Counted from the stretch's first letter, positions 35,680 through 48,597 are shown. The stretch is 64,000 bases of DNA from Corinectria fuckeliana (GCA_019137255.1 WPDH01000223.1:248001-312000); one strand, 5' to 3'. Translations and numbers: made by a program. Notes: a model not told the origin generated them from the sequence alone.

Positions 35680-37440
35680 GGTGGGTGATGGTTGTTGGTT
35701 TCGAGTTTGTAATGTAGTTGGGGGTTGTGTATGGTGGGATGAGGATTCGCACGAGGAGGGAGTGAGGGGGGACCGGAGCTTATAGGTAGCAAGCAGTAGC
35801 GGTGACAGAAGAATCAGGAGAGACGCGATGCCGATAAGACGGAGAGTCCCGCAATTGACAATGGAAGCAAGCGGTTGGGGGTGGGAGGAGTTGGATGTTG
35901 AGGGTCACCCGTCACAAGCTCCAGGATCGGGATGAGCAGGGGTGGGTGGTGGTGAAGGTTGAGACCCAATCATGGAGCTTCAATGGCGGCGCCGGCCTGT
36001 TTTGTCCCCCGGGGTCCCCTCCAGTTTTCTTTTTTCCTTGTCCCGCTGGGGACTTCCTCTCGCTGAAAGGGAGTCAGAGCTGGCCTCATCCCCGAGTGAT
36101 GATTGCTCGTCGCAGTCGTCGGCCTCGGGTTCCAGGCCCTAGCAGCTGGAACTCGTTGAGCGGGGCCCCGCCGCTTTAATTAGGGGGTAAGTTACTGAGT
36201 AGGTTATACTGTAGATACCCCATGTTTTCTGTTGATCAATCAATCAATCTGGGGCTGGTCTAAGCTCCGAGATTCCACCCAGCTTTCGCTTCCAGACTCA
36301 ACAAGACCGTGGGGGACACGCAATCAAAACATCCATACTTGGTGCTTACCTGGAGCAGTGAGTCGGCGAGACCCGTGACTCAATCTAACAAGTTTCTTCT
36401 CCCAAGGGGTCACCACGGAGTGTTGCTAGGCGCACAAGCACAACTTTTGCTTGGCAAACAAGATCATGACTTCTGCCGGCACTAAATTTGTAAGGCTCGA
36501 AGGTACCTCTCCGCTGGGGCCCAGTTTGGCTTAAAATGGGTACCAAGGTTGGCCTGTGTACCATACTCCAATGTACCCTTTAAGATAGGTACCTCAAGTT
36601 TAAGAACAAGCTTGTCAATAAATCTAGCATATTGAAATGTAAGCTATATTAGCTTGAGACAAGAAATATCTGTAGAATCTTAGCATGTATTTTGTTCGTG
36701 CGCCTTGAGGCATCGTCCCCAAAAGCGGCAGCCAAGCCATTTGGTCCACCAGGAACAGAACCCGCCCGCTCGGTTAGTCGGGAGTACAGCATCTGCCCCC
36801 TTTGGGCCGGGTGGTTCTCCGTGAACTCTAGCACACATCAAACAAGCATCAACTTACCCTGAGCCGGACTACCGGGACCAACTCAGACGTGTCGTACTGT
36901 AGAGGCGATGAGGAGGCATAAGGCACTCACTACCTACGGTACAGTTTCTAGCGAATGACCTGTTGTACATGCGACATGTGCAGTCGCCTCCGTAAGTTAG
37001 ATAGGCATAATTGCGTGTGACAAGTGTCATCGCAGACGCAAACGCTCGCCAGAAGCAAGATTGGTAGTCACAGAGAGGCAAAGGACCTTGTAGTCATTGA
37101 AGCATTGATGATGTGTGCTTTTTGATAGTGATTTCTCATGTTGACGATGGCTGAACCTGTCGCACTTCTAGTTTGTTGGAACAGTCAAAGGTGGTTTGGT
37201 CTACTGAATGTTTGCTGTGTTTCCTTACGCAACACTAAAAAGGACCAATAAATCAATCACGTCTAACAAACTTGCATCAGTTTCTCAGGATCAAAAGGTT
37301 GAGTGGCTCCTACCGCAACACTTAACTACCAATCCTGGATTATGGAAAACCCGGAGAAAACGGAAGGAAGGGACCATTGTGGCAAAGCTTTTATTTGGAT
37401 TTTGACCTTGAGTGAATCACCGCAATGGTTCATCCATGGG
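35680..37440. other. intergenic, nothing recognised
   Basis: No gene or element recognised. Short motifs such as GGTACC and TAGGTACCT recur near 36510-36595. Frames here are short. Confidence 0.45.
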
Positions 37441-37552
37441 TATAAACACTTTCCCACACCCCACCTTCTCTCCCTCCTTCTCTCTCCCACCATCTCTCTC
37501 CCACCATCTTTGAAGTCCTATTTCTCTCTCACTATCTTCAATTTAAGAAATC
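37441..37552 (+). promoter_or_regulatory. TATA box and CT-rich start region
   Basis: TATAAAC at 37441-37447 is followed by about 90 nt of nearly pure pyrimidine (CTCTCCCACC repeated) up to the ATG at 37553. A TATA box with a CT-rich start region about 110 nt before the start codon indicates a regulated, TATA-type promoter. Confidence 0.65.
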
Positions 37553-38993
37553 ATGTCTGTGTTCGCCACCCTTGATGTCAACTCCCTTTCGGCCTCCGGG
37601 CTCCTGAGTGGCATCTCCAATGGCGAGCGGCGCATCCATAAGCGGCGGCTCAACCGATCCAGCGACGAAGAAAATGCAGATATTCCTCTCGTACCCGTCT
37701 CTGTCCCTGAATCGGCGGACGCCTTTTCTACGGTCCCCGACAACCTAGTCTCCGAGGCCACCCTCCGATATCTCGGCTTCAAGCGGGGAGCTGCTACAAG
37801 CCACTGGAGCGATTGGTGCAACTGGCCTGCGGGACCCATCGTTCGAGAGACTGACGAGATTGAGCACCCTTCGCATCATGTCTACGATTACATCAGGTTT
37901 ATTGACTGGGCGGTTGGCCGCATCGAGAGCAGGCACAGGCAGGATGTCTCTTGCGATGATAGCGACCAAGCATGGCGCAGCTGTATGGACAGTTGCGGAA
38001 TCGCCAATGAACTACAAGACGACATTATGGACCCTGTCTTCAAGTTCATCCGCGAAACTGAGTCCTGCTTGTTCTGGGTCAAGGATACGTTTGAGATGCG
38101 CTTCCGAGGCCTCCAGGAAATCCAAGCAGCCTCAAGAGAGCGAGCGATGGCTATTCAGCGCGCTCGCAGCCGACAATCTGGATCTGGATCTTCAGAGCAC
38201 AGCAATCTGTTCTCTACCCCGCTTGACTCAATCTCTGGCGGCGGACGACGTTCCATTTCTGCCACGCAACGACTTGCCCCAGGCATTGAATACAACACAG
38301 CCTTGTCGGTCTCAGCGCTTGCGGCTCAGAATGCGCCCGGGTTTACGACCCTTTACAAAGGCATCGACCAAGCTAGACTCGAAGGTAAGAATCTTGCTCT
38401 ATGTTTTTCTTGATTGAGTCATCTAACACTAACTTCCATCAGGCTTCTTCGACAACCAAGGCAGAGTCGCCGATCTTTTGCCAATCGTTTCGCAAACCCC
38501 CACCGACTTCGCAACTGAGCTTACCTACTACTTCACTCCTAATAGAGACATCGCGGTGTACTATGCTGCCTATGCCAAACGAAGGGCTGGAGCCAACTCG
38601 GTGGTGCTTCTCCAACTAGATGTCCCAAATTCCGCAATTGAGAGTCTTTCTGAGGCTGAGTGTCAGAAGGTGTACTGGCCTAGCTTAGAGTGGAAGAGAG
38701 TCGTCCGCGACTGTCGAAGGCTCAAACGGTGGGCGCGGGATCTAAGGAAGTTCAAGTTGGCCACTCTCATCATCGGAACTGTGTCTCGAAAGCCCAGCTG
38801 GCTATATTCACGACCACTTTACGACGACCTGGAGAACATTACGGAGGGATTCGTGCTGAAAGACAAGTCTGGACGCAACGGCATTCACTATGCCTGGCCC
38901 CAGGACCTTGGAGAGCCATTCTTGTTGGAGCATGGCCGCTTTCGTGTCTTTCCACTTACTTCGCAGGAGTTCAGACAACAGGGAAGTCGATAA
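37553..38993 (+). CDS. Unknown protein with possible ADP-ribosyltransferase-like C-terminal region
   Basis: Exons 37553-38384 and 38443-38993 give 460 residues; the 58-nt intron is in phase 1. The N-terminal 250 residues are unknown and contain several Cys/Trp-rich patches (HWSDWCNWPAGPIV). From about residue 265 the order of elements, FTTLYKGIDQ, then FATELTYYFTPNRDIAVYYA, then VVLLQLDVPN, recalls ADP-ribosyltransferase-type folds: a 'hY.G' strand, a 'YFTp...A..YA' segment and a following strand. This is inferred from pattern only; catalytic residues are not identified and the family may be unrelated. No signal peptide is visible. A TATA-type promoter lies upstream and a dispersed repeat begins 30 bp after the stop. 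I cannot name a biological role. Confidence 0.72.
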
Positions 38994-39022
38994 GGACTGA
39001 TCGGACGGCATTTTGAGACTGG

Positions 39023-39304
39023 TATGGGCGGGTCGGGAAGGAAGGAGGGTCTGGCAAAACCGTCTTATAATATGGTACCTAGTAGTTACTAGTGAGAGAC
39101 GTTTTGAAATTATTATTAGGTCGAGACGCAAGTCATTTTCAGTCCCATCTGCAAAATTGCTAATTGCGTTATGACAGCTCTGCCCCGCCATCGAGCTCAT
39201 AATTGCCAAGTATGTAGGCTTCTAGCATAGTAACACCAGGCAAAAGTGTCTGATTAATCTCTTGATTCTAAAATTTACTGAAGTCTGCCTCTTCCGAGAA
39301 TACC
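39023..39304 (-). repeat. dispersed repeat copy 2, without the MITE
   Basis: The reverse complement of this stretch matches 25803-26014 plus 26342-26430, about 80 percent by eye. It carries the unoccupied MITE target (ATAATAAT once, near 39108-39115). It lies in inverted orientation relative to copy 1, 13 kb away, and starts 30 bp after the stop of the gene at 37553. No terminal inverted repeats or coding sequence seen. Confidence 0.85.
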
Positions 39305-40143
39305 ATAAAGGGCCAGCCCAGCTCTAGGACCGATATAGCCTGGACAAATCAGAGCCTCCAAAGAGGGGCATCGATGTTCATGTCATGAGACAGCCGGACC
39401 AGGTGGTTGGAAGAGGAGTAGACGTTGAAGATGTATTGTGATATGTCGAAGTCTAGGTAATTGGCTCAAGTAACCGGTTTACTTCCTTTTCAGATGCCGC
39501 TCATGCCCGTTGTCGATGAGTTTTTGTTACAGTTGCGGTGATGAGACGGCGACCTATATTGGGATGCTCTGATTAGACCTAGCTGATGAAGGTGTTACCT
39601 AAGAAGAAGCGTTTAGACTTCTGTGCCAAAGATTTTGCTTGACGATAGATTGCGGAATATATTGACCTTGGTATGGCGAAGCTGGGACATTGGTAAGCAA
39701 CCAACGTCCTAGACTAAGCGTCGATCAGACTCGGTGATCAGTTTGTATACTCCGCTCCATGCTCAAAAGAGCTCTTTGAAGCGGGAAACATAGGCAGACT
39801 CAGTCCGGTAGCTTGCGATAGCTCGCGATGCCAGCACGCCGTGAGCAACCGGACGCGTTCCCTCCGCCATGCCCGGCACCAAGCCGACACGGAGTCACGT
39901 GTGGGATTCCTGGCCTGCTGGAACACAGTGCGGTACGGCCTTGATCCTTCGCCACTGTGCAGATAGTAATTAGATGGTTAACCCCTCCATGACAGCGGGG
40001 CACACCGGAGTATTATGGCGCGCAGGGACCATCACGTCACTACGGCGTGAATTTACACAGTACAATTCCATAATTGCAACGCCGCGAACATCTCAGCCAG
40101 TCATCTATCTTCCGACCGGAATCAGAGTCACGCCGTCGCAGCC
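39305..40143. other. intergenic, nothing recognised
   Basis: No gene seen; promoter of the phosphatase gene at 40144 presumably lies at its right end. Confidence 0.45.
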
Positions 40144-40804
40144 ATGCCAGAGCCCGTGTCCGTATTGTTTGTGTGCCTCGGCAACATTTGCCGCTCGACC
40201 ATGGCCGAGGGCATCTTCCAGAACCTGGCCAAGCAGCCTGAGCTGCAGGGGAAGATTGGGCGCGTCGACTCGTGCGGCACAGGTGCGTGATGGCGACGAT
40301 GGTTGTTTTGGCGGCATGACCGGAGCGTGTCGCTGCCGTCTCGAGAGTTTTCCTTGCTAATTGTGCGTCGTGTAGCTGCATACCACACCGGCGATGGCCC
40401 AGACTCGCGAACCATGGACACGCTCGAGGCCAACGGCATCGACGATTACGACCACATGGCACGGCGCGTATGTGCCCCCCTTCCTCCCTACCCCTTCTTC
40501 CTGGCGCGCCAGCTGGCCACTAACACTCGCTTGATTTGGACACTTCTAGTTCCAGACCAAGGATTTCGATAAGTTTGACTACATCTTCGCCATGGACCGA
40601 TCGAACTTGTCGGACCTGCTGCGACTTCAGAAGGGCAACCCGGACAGCAAGGCCAAGGTGATGCTGTTTGGCGAGTTTAGCGGCGGCAAGCGGCCAGAAA
40701 TCGTCAACGACCCGTACTACGGCGGCGACGAGGGTTTCGCCAAGGCGTTTGAGCAGTGCTCTCGGTTCTCCAAAAACTTTATCAAGGAAGTTCTAGGGCA
40801 ATAG
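40144..40804 (+). CDS. LTP1: Low-molecular-weight protein tyrosine phosphatase
   Basis: Exons 40144-40282, 40376-40467, 40550-40804 give 161 residues, exactly family size. The active-site P-loop is VLFVCLGNICRSTMAEG (Cys11, Arg17, Ser18), and the general acid lies in NDPYYGG (Asp131) near the C-terminus. SCGTGAYHTGDGPDSRTM and FDYIFAMDRSNLSDL are further family blocks. The enzyme removes phosphate from tyrosine residues through a phosphocysteine intermediate and is cytosolic. Targets in fungi are little known. The three exons have clean GT-AG ends and phases. It stands directly upstream of the MAPK gene, but 1.5 kb apart, so shared regulation is not implied. Confidence 0.95.
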
Positions 40805-42301
40805 ACGGACGGATGAAAAGGACGGAAAGGGCGGCTCTTGAGAGAGGAGAAGAGAGAACGAGAGGAGTGATTTGAATAATACCCGATACCTGTATATACA
40901 TAGTAAGGAGACGCCCGGGGGGGAAAGATCACCCATTATAGAGATAAATAGTCTAGACCATCAGATTGCGTTTCAGAGGCTTGTTCGTCCGAGAAATTGT
41001 GTGTCAAAGCCCGGCGCTCCAACCGGGATGGTCAAACCCATGTTTCAGACTCGACGGAGCGGTCCGCCCAGAGGCAACGGCTAGCTATGGAACCATCCAT
41101 CTCATGATGGGAAGCCTGGAAAGCCACGAAAGCCCAACGATGGTCGATGATAGGTGAAGATGGAGATTACGGCACTTGGGTTACGAATGCCCAATCTAAC
41201 TTCACGCCGACTTGCTTATCCGAGGCAACATTGCATCGTATTTCCACAACTCAGTTATCTAGTCACACCAATTAGACGTCCAGAACCACGAGTCAACACT
41301 CCCAGCAGTCTCGCAATGCGACATGAAGACGCAACGGGGTCCCACCACGGCTTCAGCCCTACGTTCCCGGGTCGCCCATTCTGGCCGCCTAGTGGCCGAG
41401 CCGTCAAATTGGGGTCCAAGACATGCCGTCCAACGGTACGGGGCCAAGCGTCGATGGAGAAACGTCACCTTGTCCGTGTCCGCGTCGGCAAGGCCGGAAA
41501 TCCGGGCCAGAACGGAGTCTGACATGCCGGCGGGTCACAGCCTGGGCTGACAGAAAGCTGGTGTCGCCGTGCAAAGCAGATTTTGCTGGTTGGTGCTGAC
41601 CACGGGACGGGCACGCCTCTGTGGCACAGCGACAGCGTCGGTGCCAGGACAAACAAGGAACCACCACAGGCATTGGACTTCTGTCGGCTTCAATGGACCC
41701 CGTTGCCTCTTGCGTCACCTTTTCAACGTGATTTCCCCCTTTTTTCCCCATCAAAGAACAAGCCTCTTGCATAGGCCTACAGCTCCAAGCTAGGGGGGGG
41801 AAACGAGGGTCGTTGTCGCGCGGCTACGGCTCTGGCAGCGGTGATTGGCCGCCGAGCTCTGCGTGGTGTAGTGGGGGCCAATTGCCTAGCAAATCAGCCG
41901 CGGGTCCAGCGGCTGCGGGGGCTGTGTGTTAGTGGCTCGGGCTTCTGTGGATCCCCGCCAGTGCAGTGGTTCAGTAATTAGTAGGCAGGTATCTCATAGT
42001 AGGTACCTACTGTCCCCTCACTCAGGTCGTCACACTCTGCAACCCACCACCAACAACCAACATAGGTACATATAATCACGACGCGCCATCTCCCAGTGGA
42101 CGACCCTCTTTGTCTTTCCCTCTCCCTTATCGCCTACTTTCTCTTTCTATATATCCCTCTTGCGCGCCCTTCCTGTCCACTGCGCTCGTCCTCCGTCGCT
42201 CGAACACCGCCGCTCACCTCTGTTGCGACACTTTGCCCCGCCACACGGCCGAACCCGCCCGCTCTATCCTCTATCCCGCCGTCCCGCCTCGCAACCACAC
42301 C
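40805..42301. other. intergenic region and promoter of the MAPK gene
   Basis: No gene recognised; overlapping frames on both strands at 41.2-41.8 kb lack family features. The final 300 bp before 42302 are pyrimidine-rich and probably the MAPK leader. Confidence 0.45.
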
Positions 42302-43830
42302 ATGGGCGACCTCCAGGGAAGGAAGGTCTTCAAGGTCTTCAACCAGGACTTCATCGTCGACGAGCGATACACCGTCACCAAGGAGCTTGGCCAGGGCGCT
42401 TACGGCATTGTCTGGTAAGCATCGTCATCCCTCCCCCGCGCCGTGTCGCACTTTGCAACTTGCGTGTCCCTACCCCGCCGTACTGACGAATGCCCCGCCT
42501 CGGGCTCAACAGCGCTGCCGTCAACAACCAGTCGTCCGACGGCGTCGCCATCAAGAAGGTCACCAATGTCTTCAGCAAGAAGATCCTCGCCAAGCGCGCT
42601 CTGCGCGAAATCAAGCTGCTGCAGCACTTCCGCGGCCATCGCAACGTGAGCTCAACTCGTCCCGCGGCTCGCGCGCCAGCTAATCAATGCTAATACTGCG
42701 CCCATAGATCACCTGCCTGTACGACATGGATATCCCGCGACCCGACAACTTCAACGAGACGTACCTGTACGAGGGTTAGTACTGGCGATGCTGTGACGTT
42801 GTCCGTCCGCAGTGTGAGCTAACTCGGTCACAGAGCTGATGGAATGCGATCTGGCGGCCATCATCCGTTCCGGCCAACCCCTCACCGATGCCCATTTCCA
42901 GTCCTTCATCTACCAGATTCTTTGTGGTCTGAAGTACATTCACTCCGCCAACGTCCTGCACCGAGATCTCAAGCCCGGCAATCTGCTCGTTAACGCCGAT
43001 TGCGAGCTCAAAATCTGCGATTTCGGCCTGGCCAGAGGCTTTTCTGTCGACCCCGATGAGAACGCCGGTTACATGACCGAGTACGTTGCTACTCGATGGT
43101 ACCGTGCGCCCGAGATCATGTTGAGCTTCCAAAGCTATACCAAAGCTAGTAAGTGACCCAGTGCCGTGTGACGTTGCAGCGCCATCGCTAACACGAGGCA
43201 GTTGATGTGTGGTCTGTTGGCTGCATTCTGGCCGAGCTTCTGGGAGGACGACCCTTCTTCAAGGGCCGAGACTATGTCGACCAGCTTAACCAGATTCTCC
43301 ACATTCTCGGAACTCCCAACGAGGAGACCCTCTGTCGCATTGGTTCTCCCCGCGCTCAGGAGTACGTTAGAAACCTACCCTTCATGCCCAAGAAGCCATT
43401 CCCCAGCTTGTTCCCCAACGCCAACCCCGACGCCCTCAACCTCCTCGACAAGATGCTCGCCTTCGATCCGTCGTCTCGTATTAGCGTCGAGCAGGCCCTC
43501 GAGCACCCGTACCTTCAGATCTGGCACGACGCCTCGGACGAGCCCGACTGCCCGACCACCTTCAACTTCGACTTTGAAGTCGTCGACGATGTTGGTGAAA
43601 TGCGCGGTATGATTCTTGACGAGGTTCAACGATTCCGACAGATGGTCCGCACCGCTCCCGGCGCTGGCGGTGCCGCCGGTGCTCCCCAGCCTGGCAATCC
43701 CGGTCAGGTCCCTCTACCCCAAGGCGGCAACCAGTGGACCGCTGAAGACCCTCGACCACAGGAGTATCTCGGCTACGCCAATGGCCTGGAGCAGGATCTC
43801 CAGGCTGGTCTCGATGCTGGAAGGAGGTAG
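42302..43830 (+). CDS. MPS1: Cell-wall-integrity MAP kinase (Slt2/Mps1 type)
   Basis: Exons 42302-42414, 42513-42645, 42708-42774, 42834-43148, 43202-43830 give 418 residues. All MAPK features are present: the Gly loop ELGQGAYGIVC, catalytic Lys52 in VAIKK, HRDLKPGN (Asp149), DFG (Asp167), the activation motif TEY (Thr186-Tyr188) and the D-recruitment end of ERK5/Slt2-type kinases. The sequence is nearly that of Magnaporthe Mps1, the kinase at the end of the Pkc1-Bck1-Mkk cascade that controls wall repair, conidiation and, in pathogens, host penetration. The C-terminal tail after the kinase domain is Gly/Ala/Pro-rich (GAGGAAGAPQPGNPG). The codon at the first splice junction is split TG|C, so the retained-intron reading GIVW is wrong. 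The donor of the third intron is GTTAGT, slightly unusual. Confidence 0.96.
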
Positions 43831-44860
43831 ACGACCGTGAAGTGGGAGTGCAGTGTTTGGGATAAATTATACGCCTCCTATTCTAGATGAAGGGACGGCT
43901 TAAACGACACAGGGGGGTGTGGTCATGGGGCAAGATACGGCATTGAAGGTTGGGCAATTTCAGTTTTCACAACCCAAAGGAAGTAAGAGCAAGCCATACC
44001 GAGAAAGTCAGGTGTGTGCTAGGTAGTTCCCGATATAGGATAGGAAGAGATTGAGAAGAAACTTGGATATCAGGGGAGGTGGCTGTCAAGTGGCCAACAA
44101 AATGCTTCTGTTTGCGGACGAGGACAACCTCTTCCCGTCCCCTTTCCATACGAGATGCGAGACGAATACTATTTCCTCATTTTCATCGTTATTTTTAGAC
44201 CATGATGGCATGTGCCAAGTGAATGCTCTGTTTCATTTCGCTCTACCTCGGTGCCGTGTGTAGGGCTTCGGATGGGAGATGAGATGACCGCTCAGGTGGC
44301 CACGTCATTTCCAGCCGCGCGGTATTGCGCGCCGAGGCCACCTTTGTAGGCCCTGGTGTGAGTTGCTTTCTTGACAAGCTATTTCTGGCACAAGCTAAGC
44401 AGTAATCTAGTGTAGATGTCTTCCCCATAACGGAAAGGTCATGGGATGACCAAGCGACGCAAATGAATGAACAATAAAGCAGCAAGTAGATAGTTTCAAA
44501 GTTTCTATTTTGTTTTCTCAGTCCTGGCAAGACTAGTACCTAGATAAGACCAGATTCCAAACCACCCGCCCCGTAAATACAGCGTTGCAAAAAAAGACCA
44601 ATACGCCTCCAGGAAACCCCCTGGTCTAAGATAGGTATGTAAGTTGGATGTAAACGATTGCGCGCGCCCCGTCGTGTGAAGCCGTGGTATAAAGTGTTCC
44701 GAACCCCCGAGGATGCCAGACGAGAGAGATGAAAGCAGAAAAGCAAGACGATTGGCGACCGTGACCAATAAATTAACTCCGACGAACCCAGTCTATTGTC
44801 CAATAGAGAAATAACGAGTGAGAGAGATGGATGGGTAAAGAGACAAGTCGGGCAGAGAGC
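43831..44860. other. convergent 3' region
   Basis: Contains the 3' parts of the MAPK (+) and DUF3455 (-) transcripts. Frames at 44.2-44.8 kb on the minus strand carry no signals. Confidence 0.45.
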
Positions 44861-45633
44861 TTAGCCGAAGAACCAGTACATGGTAGCGTACGACGTGCTG
44901 TCGCCGCCAGCAGCAGTGCAGCCGTGACTGTTGCCGCCGGCGGTCAGGACGCGGTAGACGTAGCTGAGGCCCTCACTGCCGCCGGCGTCGCCGAGGTAGA
45001 GCCAGGCAACGGCGCCGGTGCCATCGGGGCCGGGGTCGGCGGTGGTCGGGGCGTTGACGGCGTCGAGCTTCTTGCCGACGAGGGTGCCGGAGCTGAGGGC
45101 GAAGGTGGGGACGCCGGCGGCGTTGAAGTAGTGGTGGCCAAGGAAGGGGACGGCGTTGGCGAGGCCGTCGAGCTGGAGGGCGGCGCCCGCGGGGAAGGGG
45201 TTCGCGGCGTCGGCGCCGAGGCTGCCGTCGGAGCGGAGGTTGAGCGGCACGGCGTGGCCCTCGACGGCGGTGGCGGGCAGCGCGGCCCAGGCGGCGTCGG
45301 AGAGCGAGTTGCGGCTGCTGCCCGGGTACAGGCTGGTGATGTCGTAGAGCACGGCCAGGGCGCCCGTGGCGGCGGCGGTGGCGCCTGCGGAGGCACACGT
45401 GTAGTTCTGGATGCCGAAGCCCAGGGCGATCTTCTTCAGGGTGATGTTGGTGGGGGGGGACGGGAGTTCCTTGGCTGGGGGTCGGGTGTTAGTTGGGCTT
45501 CTCTCTGTGAAGGCGAGTGGGTGGGTAGCAACTTACCACCGCCGTTGACGGGGAGGGTGGGCGATGATCGCACGCAAGGTGAGGCCAGGGCTAAAGTGGC
45601 CGAAGCCAGGAGGAGGATGGAGTTGGCGAGCAT
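44861..45633 (-). CDS. Secreted DUF3455-type protein
   Basis: Exons 45633-45537 and 45474-44861 on the minus strand give 236 residues. The signal peptide (MLANSILLLASATLALAS) is followed by a mature protein with the DUF3455 hallmarks GFGIQNYTC, AVLYDITSLYP, LGHHYFNAAGVPTF and a C-terminal YVYRVLTAGGNSHGC ending in SYATMYWFFG. The function of this fungal and bacterial extracellular family is unknown. The two conserved Cys (in NYTC and SHGC) suggest one disulfide. The 62-nt intron is in phase 1. Coding GC content is very high; a mirror frame of 301 codons on the plus strand is an artefact of this. Confidence 0.88.
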
Positions 45634-46230
45634 GATGGTGGTTGCGTGTGTTGATTTGGGTTGTGATTTGTTTTGTTGTGTAAGTGGATGTGAGTTGGTC
45701 GTGTGTATATGGTGTATGAGTGTAGATGAGAATTGAAGCTGCCCAAAGTCTAGAAAGGTAAGAAGAACTGTCGATCCCTTGCGCTGATCAACCAAACCGA
45801 GTCAAGAAGCAGAAAATCCTAGGCAGTGAGAGCAACAAGCAGAAAGACGGCAAGAGTAGGCAGGCGGAAGATGAAGAGCAGATATAACAACGACCGCGGC
45901 AAGCCAACGGTGGGTGGCGGCAAGCTAATTATAACCGCAAGGAGCAGGGGGTGAGAGTGGCCGGGGCGAGCCCACCAGAGCGCTTAATAGCAGCAAGGTG
46001 ATGTGCAGAAGCGGGGAATATTGGTGGCCAGGGTGCGTGTGTGTGGTGTGGGCGTGGGTGTGTGAGGCTAGTCCGGGATGCGAGGCTCGTTCTGTTTCTC
46101 CAGAAGGGAGATGGTCTAGTGCACGGAGTTTGTAGCTGCAGGGAGGCTTATTCCTGTGACGCTCTTTCCGGACTGGTCTGGGGTTTGGACGAGGGAGCTG
46201 TTGATTAATCAAAGTTGCAGAAGTTGAGAT

Positions 46231-46257
46231 GAGACGAGACGAGACGAGACGAGACGA
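46231..46257. repeat. GACGA pentanucleotide repeat
   Basis: About five units of GAGAC/GACGA in tandem. Confidence 0.75.
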
Positions 46258-46536
46258 GGCGGAGAACGGAGAGGGCCATGTAAGGGGGGGATCGCGAGGA
46301 GGGTTTATACATCGTTTTGACAGCTGAGACGGAAACCTTCAGGAACATGACACACATGTGAGGGCTCGGGGACAACGTGATGAGGTAAACAACATTCTCG
46401 ACTAATAGAGGGCCAGAGGAAGGCCAAGGACACAGCCAAGGCGGCCGACAAGAAAGGGTGGCGCTTGCTTCGCTCGAGGGCAGAGTGGGATTAGTAGAAA
46501 TAATTAGCGAGAGCTGTGAGAGGACCAACCCTGCAC

Positions 46537-46581
46537 GGAAAGCAGAAAGCAGAAAGCAGAAAGCAGAAGGCAGAAAGCAGA
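46537..46581. repeat. GCAGAAA heptanucleotide repeat
   Basis: About six tandem units of AGCAGAA with one A-to-G change (GCAGAAG). Confidence 0.8.
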
Positions 46582-47926
46582 GGAAAGACGGGCAGCCTGC
46601 ATGGCCAGGATCAGGCCGCAGCGGAACAAAAGCTGAAGTGAGTCGGGATTGGAAGATGCAGCGCCTCGTGGCCATGGCCGCTTTGGATGAGACCCTAGCG
46701 CGGAGGAGGAGGAGGAGGGGAGGTTTGCTTTTCTGTGGCGGTGGGAAGGGATCTAGGGTCTCTCTCTGGCCCAGCCTCTTTTTTTCTTTCCGCAGAGGAA
46801 GAGAGAGAAAAAGAGTGAGACATTTGACCAGGGGGGTTGGTTGGTTGACCTAGAATGGACCAGAAACAAGGATAGATCGTGGAGTGGACAAAGTTTCTCG
46901 GCTGGAGAGGCCGTCGGTTGCGGGCCGTGAGTAAGACGAGACTTGGATGAGCAGCCAGCCCCGAGAAAGAGGAGTTTTGGCCCCATGTTTTCTGTCTGCC
47001 ATGATGGTGTGACAACCGAGCGTTTTGCAGGCCGTTTCCTTTGCGTACCCAAGTATTACTCGGCGTAATTAGATGCATCCTCCTGTTTTCTCCCCGGGTC
47101 GGGTGGGTTTGCTTTGCTTTGGCATCCGATTCAGGTTGTGTGCCGACTGCTAGGTACGTACGTACGCGTGCTGGTATTGGCCTTTCTTCGCTGGGCGCTG
47201 AGTAAGAGAGGATGAAGACGGAGATTGATTTGACTGACTGACTGACCGACTGACTGACAACGGTAACCAACTGAGGTGGAGTGCTGGGCGCTACTTTCTC
47301 ACGCGCGGCCGCTGCTTATTACTGAACAGCTGGCGCAGCAGACCGGCAGACAGACAGACAGATATACATAATACATACAGACACTCTACTTAATTGATGA
47401 CTCTGCTAATTAATTAGTTACTCTATTTGTATGCACCCCCCGGAACTGTAATGTCCCGGACGGCTTGCGATCCTGCCGTCTCTAAGAGTACTTCACCCGT
47501 CGTATCGATGCTAATTCCAATCTGATTCAAGACGCCGAGGTCGAAATCCATCTATCAACGTACGTAATGTAGTAAGTAGATTACCTCGTAGATAGGTCTA
47601 CCCAGCTTCCATTCTGGGGAAGCACACCCACCTTCCTTTCTGTGTTGGCTGTTCCCCCTTCCTTCGCTTCGCATCGCCAACAACAAGCGAAAGACAAGCG
47701 ACGGAGCCGGGATTCCGTGCCGCGGCATTGGGACGAGCAGGGGCTGTGATTTGCGATGTTGGCCGCCTCCTCTCGGCTGGGCTGGGCTAGGTGGGCATCT
47801 AGGTCTAGGTATCTGCGGTTACGAATCTAGTTTAGGACGAATGCCAAACACTACATCTGCGCCGATCAGACGAAAGGCGATTGAAGATTAGGAGAGGAGC
47901 AAGGGAAACATAAGCAAACTTGATCA

Positions 47927-47965
47927 TCCTCCTCCTCCTCCTCCTCCTCCTCCTCCTCCTCCTCC
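47927..47965. repeat. CCT trinucleotide repeat
   Basis: About 13 uninterrupted CCT units. Confidence 0.85.
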
Positions 47966-48567
47966 GTCCAAGCCCTCGCAACAAACAAGGATCTTCACCC
48001 CGTCCCCCGTCCCCCGTCCCCGACGCTCGGGCTTGGGCCCTCGGCGACTCGGAACGTTGCAGCCCAGGATCAAGGCCCCGCCCCACAAGGCAGAGGCGCA
48101 CCAGGGACTAAAACAAGGGATCTAACAGCAACAGCGACTTGCAACGGAGAAGAAGGAAGACTACTCCTCTAGGTAGTCTACGTAGTACGCAGGAGGAAAG
48201 GAACAAAAGGTCTGAGCGGAGCGGGGCGGTCGGGCGGGAAGCAAGGCTCTCTCCCTCTGTCTTCTGCTTCATGAGACGGTGAAAAAGACCGGTACGTGTC
48301 TCCGAATACGAAGGACTAGGTGATCTCTCGCGCAGGAGGAGCCATGTGTAACATCGATAGTGATGGCTGTTTCGCGACTGCACGAAGCCAGCCCGGCTTA
48401 TGTATGCTAGCACTCCACTCTCCATATCAACGCAAACACCAAGCAGAGAAGCCCAAAGCAATCTTCCGAGCCTCATCTCATCTCCCCCTCCCGCCGCTTC
48501 CCCGCACGGCTGCATGGCTGAACATCCGGGGAGATTAATTGCGCAACTGTTGCTGCAAGAACACACA

Positions 48568-48597
48568 ACGCAAACGCAAACGCAAACGCAAACGCAG
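48568..48597. repeat. CGCAAA hexanucleotide repeat
   Basis: About five tandem units of ACGCAA. Confidence 0.8.

Noticed and set aside
44831..45736. 301-codon plus-strand frame
   Set aside because: Mirror of the GC-rich DUF3455 gene on the other strand; Gly/Val/Ala-rich with no family features.
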